A stretch of 64,000 nucleotides of DNA from NCBI RefSeq assembly GCF_947179165.1, contig NC_077247.1:14833501-14897500 (forward strand). Reading direction: 5' to 3'. Below the pieces are notes generated by a model. The model did not search any database and was not told the origin of the DNA. It saw only the letters and a list, made by a program, of their open reading frames with translations. The position numbers and the translations under genes are program-made. Positions 1 through 10,719 of the stretch are shown here, one piece after another (position 1 is the first letter of the stretch; the number at the start of each line of letters is the position of its first letter). The stretch is from Solanum dulcamara. Taxonomy: Eukaryota; Streptophyta; Magnoliopsida; Solanales; Solanaceae.

Positions 1-2404
1 ACTTATTACTCGAATATTCAGGCCTTATCTTAACTCCTTCGTGATTGTATTCATTGATGATAAACTAGTATACTCATGGAGTAGAGAGAAGCACGCGAGG
101 AATTTGAGAGTTGTGCTCCAAACTTTGAGTGATCAATAGCTTTATGCTAAATTCTCAAAGTGCAAGTTTTGGTTGGAGTCTGTGGTATTTCTGGGACACC
201 TGGTGTCTAGAGATGGTATCATGGTAGATCTGGCGAAGATTGAGGCTATTTGTGGTTGGGCTAGGCCCATATTTGTTATAGAGATTCAGAGCTTCGTCAT
301 ATTAGCCGGGTATTATAGACGCTTCATCTAGTATTTCTCCACTATTACAGCCCTATTGACCCATTTGAACCGATAGGATATTCCCTTTGTGTTGTCCGAG
401 GAGTGTGAGTTATGCTTTTTGAAGCTTAAAGAGTTTCTTACCACCGCTCCTGTTCTGACTCTTCCAATTGAGAGAGAAATCTTTTTGGTATAATGTGATG
501 CTTTTGGTGTAGGTCTTGGGTGTGTACTGATGCAGCGGGGTTGAGTTATTACTTATTCTTCCAGACAGTTAAGAGTGCATGAGCGTAACTACCCCACTTA
601 TGACCTAGAATTGGCAGTGGTAGTTTTCATACTCAAGTTGTGGAGGCACTAGTTATACAGAGTCTATTTCAATATATATATATAGATCACCGTAACTTAC
701 AGTACATTATGAGTCAGAGGGATCTAAATTCTTGACAATGGCGCTGGATTAAACTATTAGCCAGTTATGATATCTCTATCCTCTACTACATGGGTAAGGC
801 AAATATAGTAACGGACGCCTTGAGCCAGAAGACGGGGAGTATAGGTAGTTTAGATTACTTATCTGCTGTGAAGCAATCCCTAGCCTTGGACATCTAGACT
901 TTGGCTAATAGGATGGTCAAGTTGGACATCTTAGATTCTGGACCAATTTTGGCTTTTGTGGGAGCTCGGTCATCTCCATTGGATCAAATTCATGGACTGC
1001 AGTTTGAGGATCGAGCATTAGTAGAGCTTCCAGAGTTAGTATTATGAGGCAAGGGTGGGTAGGGCTTTATATATTCAGATGGAATACTATGATTTGATGG
1101 TCGCCTTTATGTTTCCAGAGTTGGAGACTTTATTCAGTTGATCCTTCGCGAGGTCCATGATTCCAGCTACTCTATTCATCTGGGCACCGTAAAGATATAT
1201 CGATATTTGAGATAACATTACTAGTGGTGTAGCATGAGGAGAGATATAACTGAGTATGTATCCCATTGTTTAAGTTGCCAGCAAGTTAAGGCCGAGTATC
1301 AGTGTCCTGGTGGAGTGTTTAGAGATTACCCATTCTCGTGTGGAAATAGGAGTAGATTACTATACACTTTCTAATGAGATTGCCTCGGACACCCAGAGGT
1401 AATGATGGTATTTGGGTCATTGTTGATCGATTGACCAATTCAGCATATTTCCTGCTAGTAAGGTCTACTTTTTCTACAGATCATCTAGCTTAGATTTATA
1501 TTTATGAGGTGGTCTATCTGCATGAAGTACCGGTGTCCATTATATCAGATAGGGGATCTTAGTTTAATTCTAGTTTCTAGAGGGCCTTTTAGAGAGATTT
1601 GGGCACCCAGGTTGATCTTAGCACGCCATTTCATCCGCAGACCGATGGTCAGTCAGAGCATACTATTTAGGTTCTAGAGGATATACTGCGAGCTTGTTTA
1701 TTAGAGTTTGAGGGTCATTGAGAGCATTACTTAACTTTGGTGGAGTTTGCGTACAAAAGTAGCTACCAATCTAGTATTCAGATGGCCCCGTTCGAGGCCT
1801 TATATGGTAGGCGTTGTTGCACTCTGGTTGGTTGGTTTGAGTCTTCAGAGCCTGGGCTGCACAGTACCAATTTACTTTGGGATGCCATAGCCAGCGTCCT
1901 ATTTATTCAGGATAGGCTGAGGACAACTCAGAGTAGGCACTAGAGTTATGCTAATCGCAGGTGTCGGCCCTTGCACTTTGAGGTTGGAGATTGGTTATTC
2001 TTATGGGTGTCACCCTTGAAGGGTGTGATGAGATTTGGCAGGCGGGGTAAGCTTAGCCTCAGGTATATCGGGACCTTTGAGATTCTGAGGAAAGTTTGAT
2101 AGGTTGCTTATGAGTTGGCTTTACCACCAACATTTTAGCTATACACCCTATTTTTCATGTTTCTATGCTGTATCGGTATATTCCAGATGAGTCTCACATG
2201 CTTCAGTATGATTATGTTCAGTTGGATGATCGCCTGACTTTTGTTGAGGAGATGGTTGCTATTCTAGAAAGAGATGTTCGCCAGATTAGTTCTAAGTCCA
2301 TCCCTGTGGTTAAGTTCCAGTGGCACCATCGTCGGATCAAGGAGGCTACTTGAGAGATCGAGCAAGAGATGCGAGAGCAGTTCCCCAGCTTATTTGGCCC
2401 TCCA
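1..2404 (+). pseudogene. Ty3/gypsy chromovirus pol remnant (RT end, RNase H, integrase, chromodomain)
   Basis: This is the 3' part of a retrotransposon polyprotein, cut by the window edge. Translated across frames it shows, in order: the RT catalytic FIDD motif (DD at 56-61), an RNase H start CDAFGVGLGCVLMQ (about 494-535) and DHRNLQYI (about 686-709), an integrase zinc-finger tail CLSCQQ (about 1269-1286), integrase core motifs IVDRLTNSAYF (about 1400-1450) and TPFHPQTDGQ (about 1624-1655), a conserved stretch ending APFEALYGRR (about 1740-1818), a C-terminal SPLKGVMRFGRRGKL module (about 2005-2050) and a chromodomain (2165-2404, YIPDESHMLQYD then DDRLTFVEE). Many stops, mostly TAG or TGA, and several frameshifts kill it. 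The domain order with a terminal chromodomain is that of Tekay/Del-like chromoviruses. The clade is inferred from memory of the family. The LTR follows directly downstream. Confidence 0.9.
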
Positions 2405-3165
2405 GGTATATCCTTGTTGTTACTTTCTCGGATGAAAGTTCTTTTAATGGTGGATGTTGTAATGACCCTCCAGGTTATTTTCCTAATACTACTTTCATTT
2501 CAACATTTAGAGCATTCCCATAGAGACCCCAGGTCATTTATGACCTGCTAGAGCCGGTAGCACGACCGCCTAGTCATTCATTTGGATTTTAGACCCATTT
2601 CCTTGTTTTAGAGGTTTTATAACTTGAAAAGTTGGCTTCAATCATAAATTTAGGAAAATGATATCTGAGCAGAATTCTGATGGTTCCATTAGCTCTGGAA
2701 TGGCCAAATTTGGCTAGTAGCATGGTCAGTACAAATACCGAGGCAATCAGTATGAGTTTGAGGCCATTTGGCGCTTTTGCCTTTGAAATTTGGCCTATTG
2801 TTGACTTTAGTCAACTTTTCTGGAAAATGCACTCAGATGATAATTCTGACAGCGCAGTTACTTTCAAAATGTCAAGTTTGGTCTAAAATGATCCTTTATT
2901 CACTTCTCGAGGCTTCCAATCTAATATTGAGGCCCATTGTGGAATTTGGCTCAAAATAGCCCTGGGTGTGGGACCCACTTTTAGTTGTAATGACCTTGTA
3001 TGGAAATTTTGACCATGCCATTGAGTTTGGAATGTCAAATTGGGTAGGGTGGCATATCTCGTTTGTGCGCACGGAATCCTGAATGAAATTCGAGTACCCC
3101 GTCGGAGTATTTGAACTTGGAGAGAAACTCAGCTTTTGCTGATATCTGGTGCAACATCATTTACT

Positions 3166-3310
3166 CTCCGCGATCGCGCGCCCTAGGCCACATTCGCGGA
3201 GGTATATGATTTTGGTCTCTGTGATCGCGGAGCCCTAGCCGTGTTCTTAGAGGTTGATCCCTTGGCCTCCGCGTTTGCGGAGCACTGTATCCGCGTTCGT
3301 GGAGGCCATG
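3166..3310 (+). repeat. CpG-rich palindrome cluster in the LTR
   Basis: Several near-palindromic CpG blocks sit within 150 bp: CTCCGCGATCGCGCG, GTGATCGCGGAG and a perfect hairpin CTCCGC-GTTT-GCGGAG at 3267-3282. Decayed counterparts of the same motif occur at the matching place in the minus-strand LTRs (about 39296-39420 and 46970-47100). They may be promoter or methylation-sensitive elements of this LTR family; that role is inference. Confidence 0.6.
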
Positions 3311-4556
3311 GGCCTTGTCTTTTAATGAAGTTCAAAGACAAAATTCTGCTTATCTCTCCAACTTTGAACTTCAATATCTCCATCATATTGAGGGAAAATT
3401 CAGATATTCAAGGGCGAATTTCAAGAGAATTTCGTGGAAACCTAGTGGTGAGCTCGAAAACACGAGGAAAAGCTTCTTGCGAGGTAGGAATTCGATTTTA
3501 ATCGCTGCTGTTGTGATTTTTAGTGTTGTGTTTTGTGGAAGTTATGAAGGTTGTAACTTGATCAATTTTAATCCGTTTTGAGTGATATTTGAGGCTAGAC
3601 TATAGGTGTTTCGAGAAAATCATCATAGTGTAATTTCTTTGGGTTGTAAGGGTCTCGTTCTTCTAGAATTTGATGATCTAGAAGCTGCCATTTTTGACCT
3701 TTTAACCAAACTTTGCAAATTTTTATTGCATTCTTGTCCCACATAGTTTTCCACCCCAAATTATGTTTTAATATTGATTTGTAAGCGTGGAGTGACGTTT
3801 AAAACCTATTTTTGAGGTCAAATTTGGAATTTCAGACGCGGGTCCCATATTTCCCATTTTAGATCCCAAAATTGGTCCGTCTCTGAAAATTATGAAATTA
3901 GTGTCGAAACGGAAGTAATGATGTTGTTATTCTATTTTTGAGTGTGGCAGCGTTTCAAGGGCGTTCAGAAGGGAAAGGCTCAAACACTATGATTTGGAGC
4001 TCGCGTGTTCAGCCTATAAGTAGGCTACGACTTTTCTTTCTTTATACTAAGACGGAATGTGTGAAATCATGTTGAGATTGATGGAATTTGGGTTGGGTAG
4101 CTTATCTATATATCTTAGGTGTTAGAAATTATGTTTTAGGCTTTTATCAGGCATTTCGGGTAATTGAAAGGATGTGATCTCTCTGATGAATGTTAGCACT
4201 TTAAGTGCTGACAATTTCTTATATTTGCGCATTGTTGAGCATGTTGACCTTAGTATAGGCTGTTGGAACTTGCTTTAGATGCCCCGGCGTCGCTCTGACA
4301 GACTTAAATCTTTATAAAATAGTGTAGCGGGCTAGTGCCTGGTAGTTTGGCCTTAGCTAGGAGATACGTCAGCATCACTCGGTATAGTCAAAGCTTTTGA
4401 GATATGTCAGCAATACTAGACTTCATAATCATTTGACTTTAGCTTTGATTCAAGTTTTGGCGGCATATCAGTTGACACATTAGAGAGAAGATTCTTGGTA
4501 CTTATGTTATCTAGATGGAAAGGAGAATATTCGGCACCATGTGATAAGTTATCTGC

Positions 4557-4870
4557 GAGCATCCAGGTACTTAGTCCCAACCTCCGTTGTGAATTATCTG
4601 TGAGCATCCGGTTACCTAGTCCCGGCCTCCGCTTTGAACTATCGGGGAGCATCTGGCTACCCAGCCTCGGCCTTTACCAGCTTGCTAGTATGACTAGCAT
4701 CTAAGTACCCAGCCCTGGCATCGATCATATCGATGTGTTACGGTGAGCATCAGGGTACCCAGTCCTAGCCTCGACCACACAGATGTATTATGGCAAGCAT
4801 TCAAGTATCCAGTCCCGGTCTTGGCCAAGTTGGACATTCTGGCAAGTATTTGGGTCCCAATCCTGGCCTC
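4557..4870 (+). repeat. 45-50 bp minisatellite inside the LTR
   Basis: Seven imperfect units begin with a GAGCATCYRGGTAC-like phrase at about 4557, 4602, 4647, 4695, 4745, 4795 and 4844. Spacing is 45-50 bp, and most units carry CCAGTCCYGGCCTC. It lies wholly inside the LTR, so it is a feature of the element and not host satellite DNA. Confidence 0.75.
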
Positions 4871-6131
4871 GGCCCCCTAAGGCACCCATAGTTCGTTGAC
4901 TCTTCGAGATCTTGGATTTGGAAATGATACAGTTCTTCGGTTCCTGACATCATAGATTCTAGGTTCCCAGACTTAGTAGTTGTAGCGATTTTGTGTACTC
5001 GGCGGACTTATGTGAGTTTGTCCGAGTTTTTATTTAACTTGCGCACGAGTGTCCCGGCTAGCCTTATAGGGGCCAGTTGGGTATAGTTGCTGTAGTTCTC
5101 GTAGATAGTAATTTTTTCACTTTAGATGCTTATGATAATTCCTATTTAGGCTTATTCCTCTTTTTCATATTGTTTTTACCTTTTCTGCTCAGTCGGCCTA
5201 TGATGCCTACTGGGTAAGGGGAGCTCGCTTGATTCGCAGATTGGTTCGACTTGTAATACACTTCTGACCCCGCGTTCGATAGCCTAATCGTAGTGATGTT
5301 AATTGTGGTTACATTCATAAGTATCTTGGTCCATCTTTTTCTTTTTACTTTAATTTAAGTTTCACTCATTAGATTCAGTAATATATTAATTCACATAATA
5401 TCTTGAATGATTGAGAAGAAGAAAAAGTCATTTATTCCACTCGCTTTTTCAAGCTCTGAAAACAAGGAGTATAGTATCGAACCATCCAGGAATTTCTTGA
5501 ACGAAAAAAATAGATGCTTTCATGGACTACTTTGACTTTAGGGATTTGCAAAAACCAAAATCACAATAACAAAGAAAAAGACATCGTGATGTAAGTCTGT
5601 TATTCCTTGCATTATCGGTGTTGCTGTGACTTAAGATCCTAATTGTCATGGTGATGCAGCCGTTGTTTTGGTATTCATACTACATTCTACATCTACCTTC
5701 GTGATGCAGGATCGAGCACCAGCTACCGCCGTGGATAAATCAAGCCTGTTGCAGTTAGCTTCAGAGACTAGGGTGAGCACTTGGCGTTTTGGATCATTTC
5801 TGTCTCCTTCAATATAAGGGGCCCATCTTTTGCCTTTTGAGACTAGCCAGTTGTTGTTTATATTTCTGATCCACTTTTGGGACTTGTACTCGTCTTTTAT
5901 TTTGTAGCAGCTCTGTACTGACTTCTAGGTTCTGAGAGGGATTTTTAGTTGTTTATATGATGTTTTGGCTTGTTTTCGCTTATTCATTCTGCTAATTTTT
6001 TTTTATAATTTGCCACTCTTGTTTAGTTTCTTCCCTCAAACCCATTACTTGACATTTTGGTTTATGGGTTGTCTTACCTACTGGTCGGTTATTATAGGTG
6101 CCATCATGACATGAGGAATCGGGTCATGACA

Positions 6132-6690
6132 AAGATACACTTTAGGTTTTTACATCCTTTCAAGTGACATTTAAAATTCAGATTAGGTCATCCGCCTTTC
6201 AAAGAGACACTTTGGGTCGTCACCTCCCTAAAAAGTGACATTTGAAGATCAAATTAGGTCACCCTCCTTTCAAGGGACACATTGGGATGTCACCTCCCTA
6301 AAAAGTGACATTTCAAGTTCAAATTAGGTCGTCCGCCTTTCAAAGAGACACTTTGGATTGTCACATTCCTTCAAGTGACATTTCAAATTCAAATTGGGTC
6401 ATCCTCCTTTCAAGGACACACTTTGTGGTCACATCCCTTCAAGTGATATTTCAAATTCAAATTGGGTCATCCGCCTTTCAAAGAGACACTTTGGGTCATC
6501 ATCTCCCTAAAAAATGACATTGCAAATTCAAATTGGATCGCCCGCCTTTCAAGGGGACACGTTGGGTAGTCACATCCCTTCAAATGACATATCAGGTTCA
6601 AATTAGGGCGTCCACCTTTCAAAGAGACACTTTGGGTTATCACATCTCTTCAAGTGACATTTTAAATTAAAATTGGGTCATCTACCACAA
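6132..6690. repeat. 70-bp tandem repeat array (about 7.5 copies)
   Basis: The phrase CCGCCTTTCAAAGAGACAC and its variants recur at about 6192, 6263, 6333, 6403, 6471, 6542 and 6612, a period of 68-71 bp. Each unit also holds AAGTGACATTTCAAATTCAAA. Units tend to alternate between two versions (AAAGAGACAC and AAGGGACAC), which suggests a higher-order dimer early in the array. The array starts at the exact end of the chromovirus LTR, so the LTR element either inserted into it or next to it. The small ORFs read across it are by-products of the period. Confidence 0.85.
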
Positions 6691-6984
6691 AATCGAGAAA
6701 AACTCCATTCTTCTCCTTCTCCTTTTGTCGTTCGGCAGCGAAGCCAACGAAACCAAACAGAACAATAACAACACCACTACAACGCGCCCTGACCCCTTCT
6801 CCACAGCTCCAACGAAGGTTTAAAAGTTCAAACTAACAACCCACATTCAAAACCGCTACAAATTCGGCATTCTCCGGTGATGATGTATCACTCTTTCTCT
6901 TTAATTCTTATATTTTTACAATTTTTGGTTGCTCTATTTTCATTAGAATTTAACTGCTACTACTATATTCATGTTAATTTGTAC
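6691..6984 (+). other. Unassigned stretch upstream of the LINE
   Basis: CT-rich then CA-rich sequence that looks like a plant transcript leader, followed by a short open frame from 6877 that reads straight into the LINE. I recognise no domain. Removing the LINE joins this block to 9252 onward and leaves an AT-rich continuation with no coding signal I can see. It could be old transposon leader DNA or a 5' UTR scrap. Confidence 0.35.
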
Positions 6985-8777
6985 GGCGGTAGAGCTACAC
7001 TCATGAAATACGTACTTCAGTCGCTCCCCATTCACCTTCTTTCGGCCATTACTCCCCCCCGTACTACTCTCAAACAGATTGAGAGAGTCACCGCTGATTT
7101 TTTCTGGGGGTGGAAGGATAACAAGAAAAAATACCATTGGGCTTCATGGAAGAAACTTTGTTACCCTTATGACGAATGAGGTATTGGGTTGAGGAGAACT
7201 ACAGATGTGCGCAAATCTCTCAAGTTAAAGCAATGGTGGATCTTTAGAGCTAAACCAATATTGTGGGGTGATTTCCTTAGAGCCAAATACTGTCAAAGAG
7301 CGAATCCCATCATCAAAAAATTCCATACTGGCCAGTCGCTTGTGTGGAAACACATGATGCACAACAAACACATTGCCGAACCTCACATTCAATGGAGGCT
7401 TCACTCGGGTTTGTGCTGTTTTTGGTGGGATGATTGGCTAGGTATCGGACCCTTAGCCAACTATAGACAGGAGTTCGAAAGAGCAAACAATGCGAGGGTG
7501 GCTTATTTTCGTATAGAGGGCCAATGGAACATCGATATGCTAAATCAGTTGGCACCAGCACAGCTCGTTCCTCTCATTACTTCTTCCACACTTCAGCTGC
7601 AAGGAAACACACCGGATCAGGCCATTTGGAAGCTGAATACCAATGGGAACTTCACATGTTCCTCGGCATGGCAGCTTGTGAGGGAACACCGGACCAAGAC
7701 ACTTTCCGACCACTACACTTGGCACAAAAACATCCCCTTTAAATGCTCCTTTTTGTTGTGGAGGGCTTTTAGAGGCAAGCTTCCAACGGAGGAAAAGATC
7801 ACTGCATTTGACTATGTTTCCACACCATGCTATTGCTGCCACAGTCCAGGTCCGAACACCATAGAGCACATTTTCAGCACTGGCCATTTCGCTAGGAATA
7901 TTTGGCACTACTTCTCAGATTCCCTAGGCATAAGGCATGAAGCCACACCCCTCAAACCTCTTGTTATGAGCTGGTGGCTTCGCAAGTGCCGCACAGAAGC
8001 TCACAAACTTATCCTCCATTCCACCCTAATATTTATATGTTGGAATTTGTGGAAGAATAGGTGCGCGAGCAAATACGGGGGGAAGAGTTCTAGCTTGGCG
8101 AGAGTGAAATTTGCAGTTCTCAAGGACATCTCAAATCTTCTTAGAGTCGCGTACCCCTATATCGATTGGCCCTCGAACTGGATCCACACCATCTCCTGCA
8201 TAGATAAGTGTACTCATGAGATGAAGATCACCCAAGTCTCGTGGATTAAGCCACTACTCAGTTTCGTCAAGCTGAACACTAACGGCAGCACGTTGGGTAA
8301 TCCGGGGGCAATTGGGGGGGTGGCATCTTAAAAGATCACATGGGTAAATTCATATTCTCCTACGCCATACCGTTAGGGGAGGGAACCAACAATCAAGCTG
8401 AACTAGATGCGGCAGTTTATGGGCTTAAATAGTGCATTCAACAGGGTTTTCAGCACGTTATCCTAGAAGTTGACTCGGAGTTGCTCACTAAATGGATCAA
8501 TCATCAGACTAAACCTCCGTGGAGCCTTCACCAGGTAACTCAGGACCTTGTTGGTATTTCCAAATTATTTGTTCGCTTTTCTTGCAGGCATGTATACAGG
8601 GAGGCAAACTTCACTGCGGATGCTCTCTCCAAGCACAGTCACACTCTTACCACTCCAGGCCACTACACCACCCTCCAGCAGCTACCTCGTGGTACTCGAG
8701 GTTACTACATTCTAGATAGAGTCGGCCTACCTAGCTTCAGACGGAGGAAGACCAAACGGATTAAAAAGCCTCCATGA
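6985..8777 (+). pseudogene. LINE ORF2 C-terminus: RT tail, zf-RVT region and RNase H
   Basis: Reads GGRATLMKYVLQSLPIHLL (tail of an L1 RT), a long tryptophan-rich linker with FFWGWKD and WWDDWLG, a zf-RVT-type region (WHKNIPFKCSFLLWRAFRGK, then CYCCHSPGPNTIEHIF) and a type-I RNase H (LNTNGSTLGNPG, NNQAELDAA, ILEVDSE, TADALSKH). Only three lesions are obvious: a TGA near 7177, a one-base shift in a run of seven G near 8309-8316, and a TAG near 8430 where the frame otherwise continues. The first RNase H acidic residue is Asn in NGS where the family has Asp, a change explained by one G-to-A. The other acidic residues (E in QAEL, D in EVDSE, D in TADA) are present. The longest clean stretch is 7189-8331. 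Confidence 0.85.
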
Positions 8778-9251
8778 TCTACTATTTTGTGTTGCATCCT
8801 TGGATTGAGCACCTAATTACAGTGTTTGTGATTTTCCATGTTATATCTTAGCCATGTTATTTGATGTTCCTCGTCTACGCTAATTTTGTTGTATATATAG
8901 CATTTATGAGGATTCATCCCCAGTTTTATTTACATTTTTCCTTTATTTTATGTAAATGGAGAGTCTCCCTTATTTATGCTTTCCTAGCTTCTTTGTATTG
9001 AGAGGAGTCATTTCCTTTAGGTGCATAGTTTCTAGGTTTTCTTCTCATGTGCTTGTATCGGGGATGAGTTGGCTGCCCTTAGTAGGATGGTCGGCTTATG
9101 AACCACCATAGGATTGGAGGTTAGGTTTATGTCCCCCTCCGTGTATTTTTCTGTTTTTATGTATAATACAGCTTGGGGGTGAGTGGCTCAACCCCTGGCC
9201 GCGTACGAGAGGTGGGAGCCTCGTGTAGGGTCTGTTCCCTTAAAAAAAAAA
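6985..9251 (+). mobile_element. 5'-truncated L1-type LINE insertion
   Basis: A non-LTR retrotransposon tail: the C-terminal part of ORF2 (6985-8777), a 3' UTR (8778-9241) and a poly(A) tract of ten A (9242-9251). The hexamer TTGTAC lies just before the 5' end (6979-6984) and again straight after the poly(A) (9252-9257), a plausible short target-site duplication. Endonuclease and most of the RT are missing, as expected when reverse transcription stops early. It carries far fewer lesions than the LTR elements around it, so it is probably the youngest insertion in view. Confidence 0.85.
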
Positions 9252-9370
9252 TTGTACATTTTTGTTGGATCTGGGCATTGACAAAAGTCATTTTGTTTGG
9301 AGTCATTTTCTTATTTCAAGCTTTACACCACTGTTTGTGTTTTCTTATAATTTATTATTATTATTATTAA

Positions 9371-9408
<38 letters not shown>

Positions 9409-10157
9409 GTTTTGTTTTAGTTATTCTTTTATTATTTCTTCAATAATTCTAGATATTTTTTTCTCTGTTTATTGGTTGATTTAAGTTTTATTTTCGTCCA
9501 TAGTTTTGTTATTCTTGATTGGTTAGATTAGTTTTATGCACTTTGTTATTTATTTATTTTTAGAAGTTTCCAGAGGGTTATATTAGTATAATGTGTTTAC
9601 TGTTCACATGTTATTACATAATCTTATATTGTCTTTAGTTAGTTTGATAAGTTAAATTGGCCAATGAAAAAATTTCTCCATCGGTTTTTGAGGCCTCCCC
9701 ATTTTAAAAGACGAAAATTTAGTTTAAATTTATGTACATTCAATTTGTTGACATATTTAACTTAGTGCTATTTTAAAAAAAATTATTTTATCAAACAACC
9801 CCACCATGAACACCTATACAACTGTGTTAATTTTTTTAGATATATTTGTCTTGATTTTTTTTGGTTACATGTATTGTAGTTTGATTTTATCATTCTGTCT
9901 TAAGTTTATTTTTGGTTATACATTACCACTATATTGATTCCTCAATAGGTTGTGGATTATTCTATTTTTGCCAATTTCCTTATTATTTGCTTACTATTGC
10001 CTTCAAATTTTTCTTTCTATTAAACTAATTTTTGTTGCTATTTTTTGTGCTTCTATTATAGTTATTGTTAAATATATCTAGTTTAAAAGTTGGCCGATGA
10101 AGAAATTATCGTCGATTTCTAAGGCTTTCCATGTTCATAAGACGAGTTTTATTTTTT
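9252..10157. other. AT-rich region with a diverged repeat pair and a (TTA)n microsatellite
   Basis: No gene is visible. A near-pure TTA microsatellite spans about 9352-9405. A roughly 70-bp phrase at 9651-9720 (TTGGCCAATGAAAAAATTTC, later AAAAGACGAAAATTT) returns in diverged form at 10083-10150 (TTGGCCGATGAAGAAATTAT, later ATAAGACGAGTTTT). The rest is T-rich and unassigned. Confidence 0.55.
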
Positions 10158-10263
10158 AGTTGTTGTTGTTATTGTTGTTGTTGTTGTTGTTTTTATTATT
10201 ATTATTATTTTTGTTATTGTTGTTATTATTATTGTTGTTATTGTTGTTATTATTATAATTATT

Positions 10264-10298
<35 letters not shown>

Positions 10299-10375
10299 GT
10301 TGTTGCTGCTGCTGCTAATAATAATAACACCACCACCACCACCACCACCAACAATAATAATAATAATTTTATAAA
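10158..10375. repeat. Compound trinucleotide microsatellite
   Basis: A run of TTG/TTA triplets passes into ATT, then (AAT)n near 10265-10295, GCT triplets near 10300-10315, (ACC)n near 10328-10350 and AAT again. All keep the same three-base phase for over 200 bp, which produces a fake Cys/Tyr/Asn-rich ORF at 10131-10379. Confidence 0.85.
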
Positions 10376-10520
10376 TTAATAATATTAAACTAAATATAAC
10401 TTAAGCATATAATAAAGGAAATAAGTTATTTTTAAAAAAAACTTATTCAATCAAATAGCAATCCAAAAAAGAATTATAAGTAGGTCAAAATTGGATGTCA
10501 ATAGTGTATGTTCATATAAA

Positions 10521-10702
10521 TCCTGATCATAAGGTTCTTCCTTTACATATGCCGACAATTATACAATTGAAATTTCATTATTAATTTATCGTGTTGATAA
10601 TCACAAATAATTCCTGATCATAAGGTGCTTCCTTTACATATGCCAATAATTATACAATTGAAATTTTATTATTAATTTATCATGTTAATAATCACAAATA
10701 AT
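10521..10702. repeat. 91-bp tandem dimer
   Basis: The phrase TCCTGATCATAAGG with the following 80 or so bases (CCTTTACATATGCC, ATACAATTGAAATTT, TTATTAATTTATC) occurs at 10521-10611 and again at 10612-10702, nearly identical. A third start decays at once. The flanks (10376-10520) hold nothing I can name. Confidence 0.75.
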
Positions 10703-10719
10703 TCTTGATTCTTTGGTCT

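Larger units (their letters stand above)
2455..6131 (+). mobile_element. 3' LTR of the left Tekay-like chromovirus
   Basis: A non-coding block of about 3.7 kb starts with TGTTGTAATGACC immediately after pol and ends with GGGTCATGACA. The start matches the right ends of the minus-strand LTRs at 37212-40151 and 45259-47810 (TGTTTTAATGACC and TGTTGTAATG in reverse complement). Further homology is visible, including CpG-rich GCGATCGC stretches in the first third and wording around TTGACTTTAGTCAA. It is longer than the other two copies. It contains an internal minisatellite (4557-4870). The 5' LTR lies outside the window, so the target-site duplication cannot be tested; the right flank is AAGAT. 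Small ORFs inside are chance. Confidence 0.8.

Noticed and set aside
6132..6690. Possible CRISPR-like regular repeat
   Set aside because: Units are tandem with no unique spacers, and the genome is a plant nuclear one.
6877..7179. An ORF that might look like a secreted protein with an N-terminal hydrophobic segment
   Set aside because: Its first 36 codons are AT-rich pre-insertion DNA and the rest is the LINE RT tail; the fusion is created by the insertion.
7313..7908. Minus-strand ORFs of 82 and 122 codons
   Set aside because: They are shadows of the LINE ORF2 frame on the plus strand.
10131..10379. 82-codon Cys/Tyr/Asn-rich ORF
   Set aside because: It is the direct reading of a compound trinucleotide microsatellite that keeps phase by construction.
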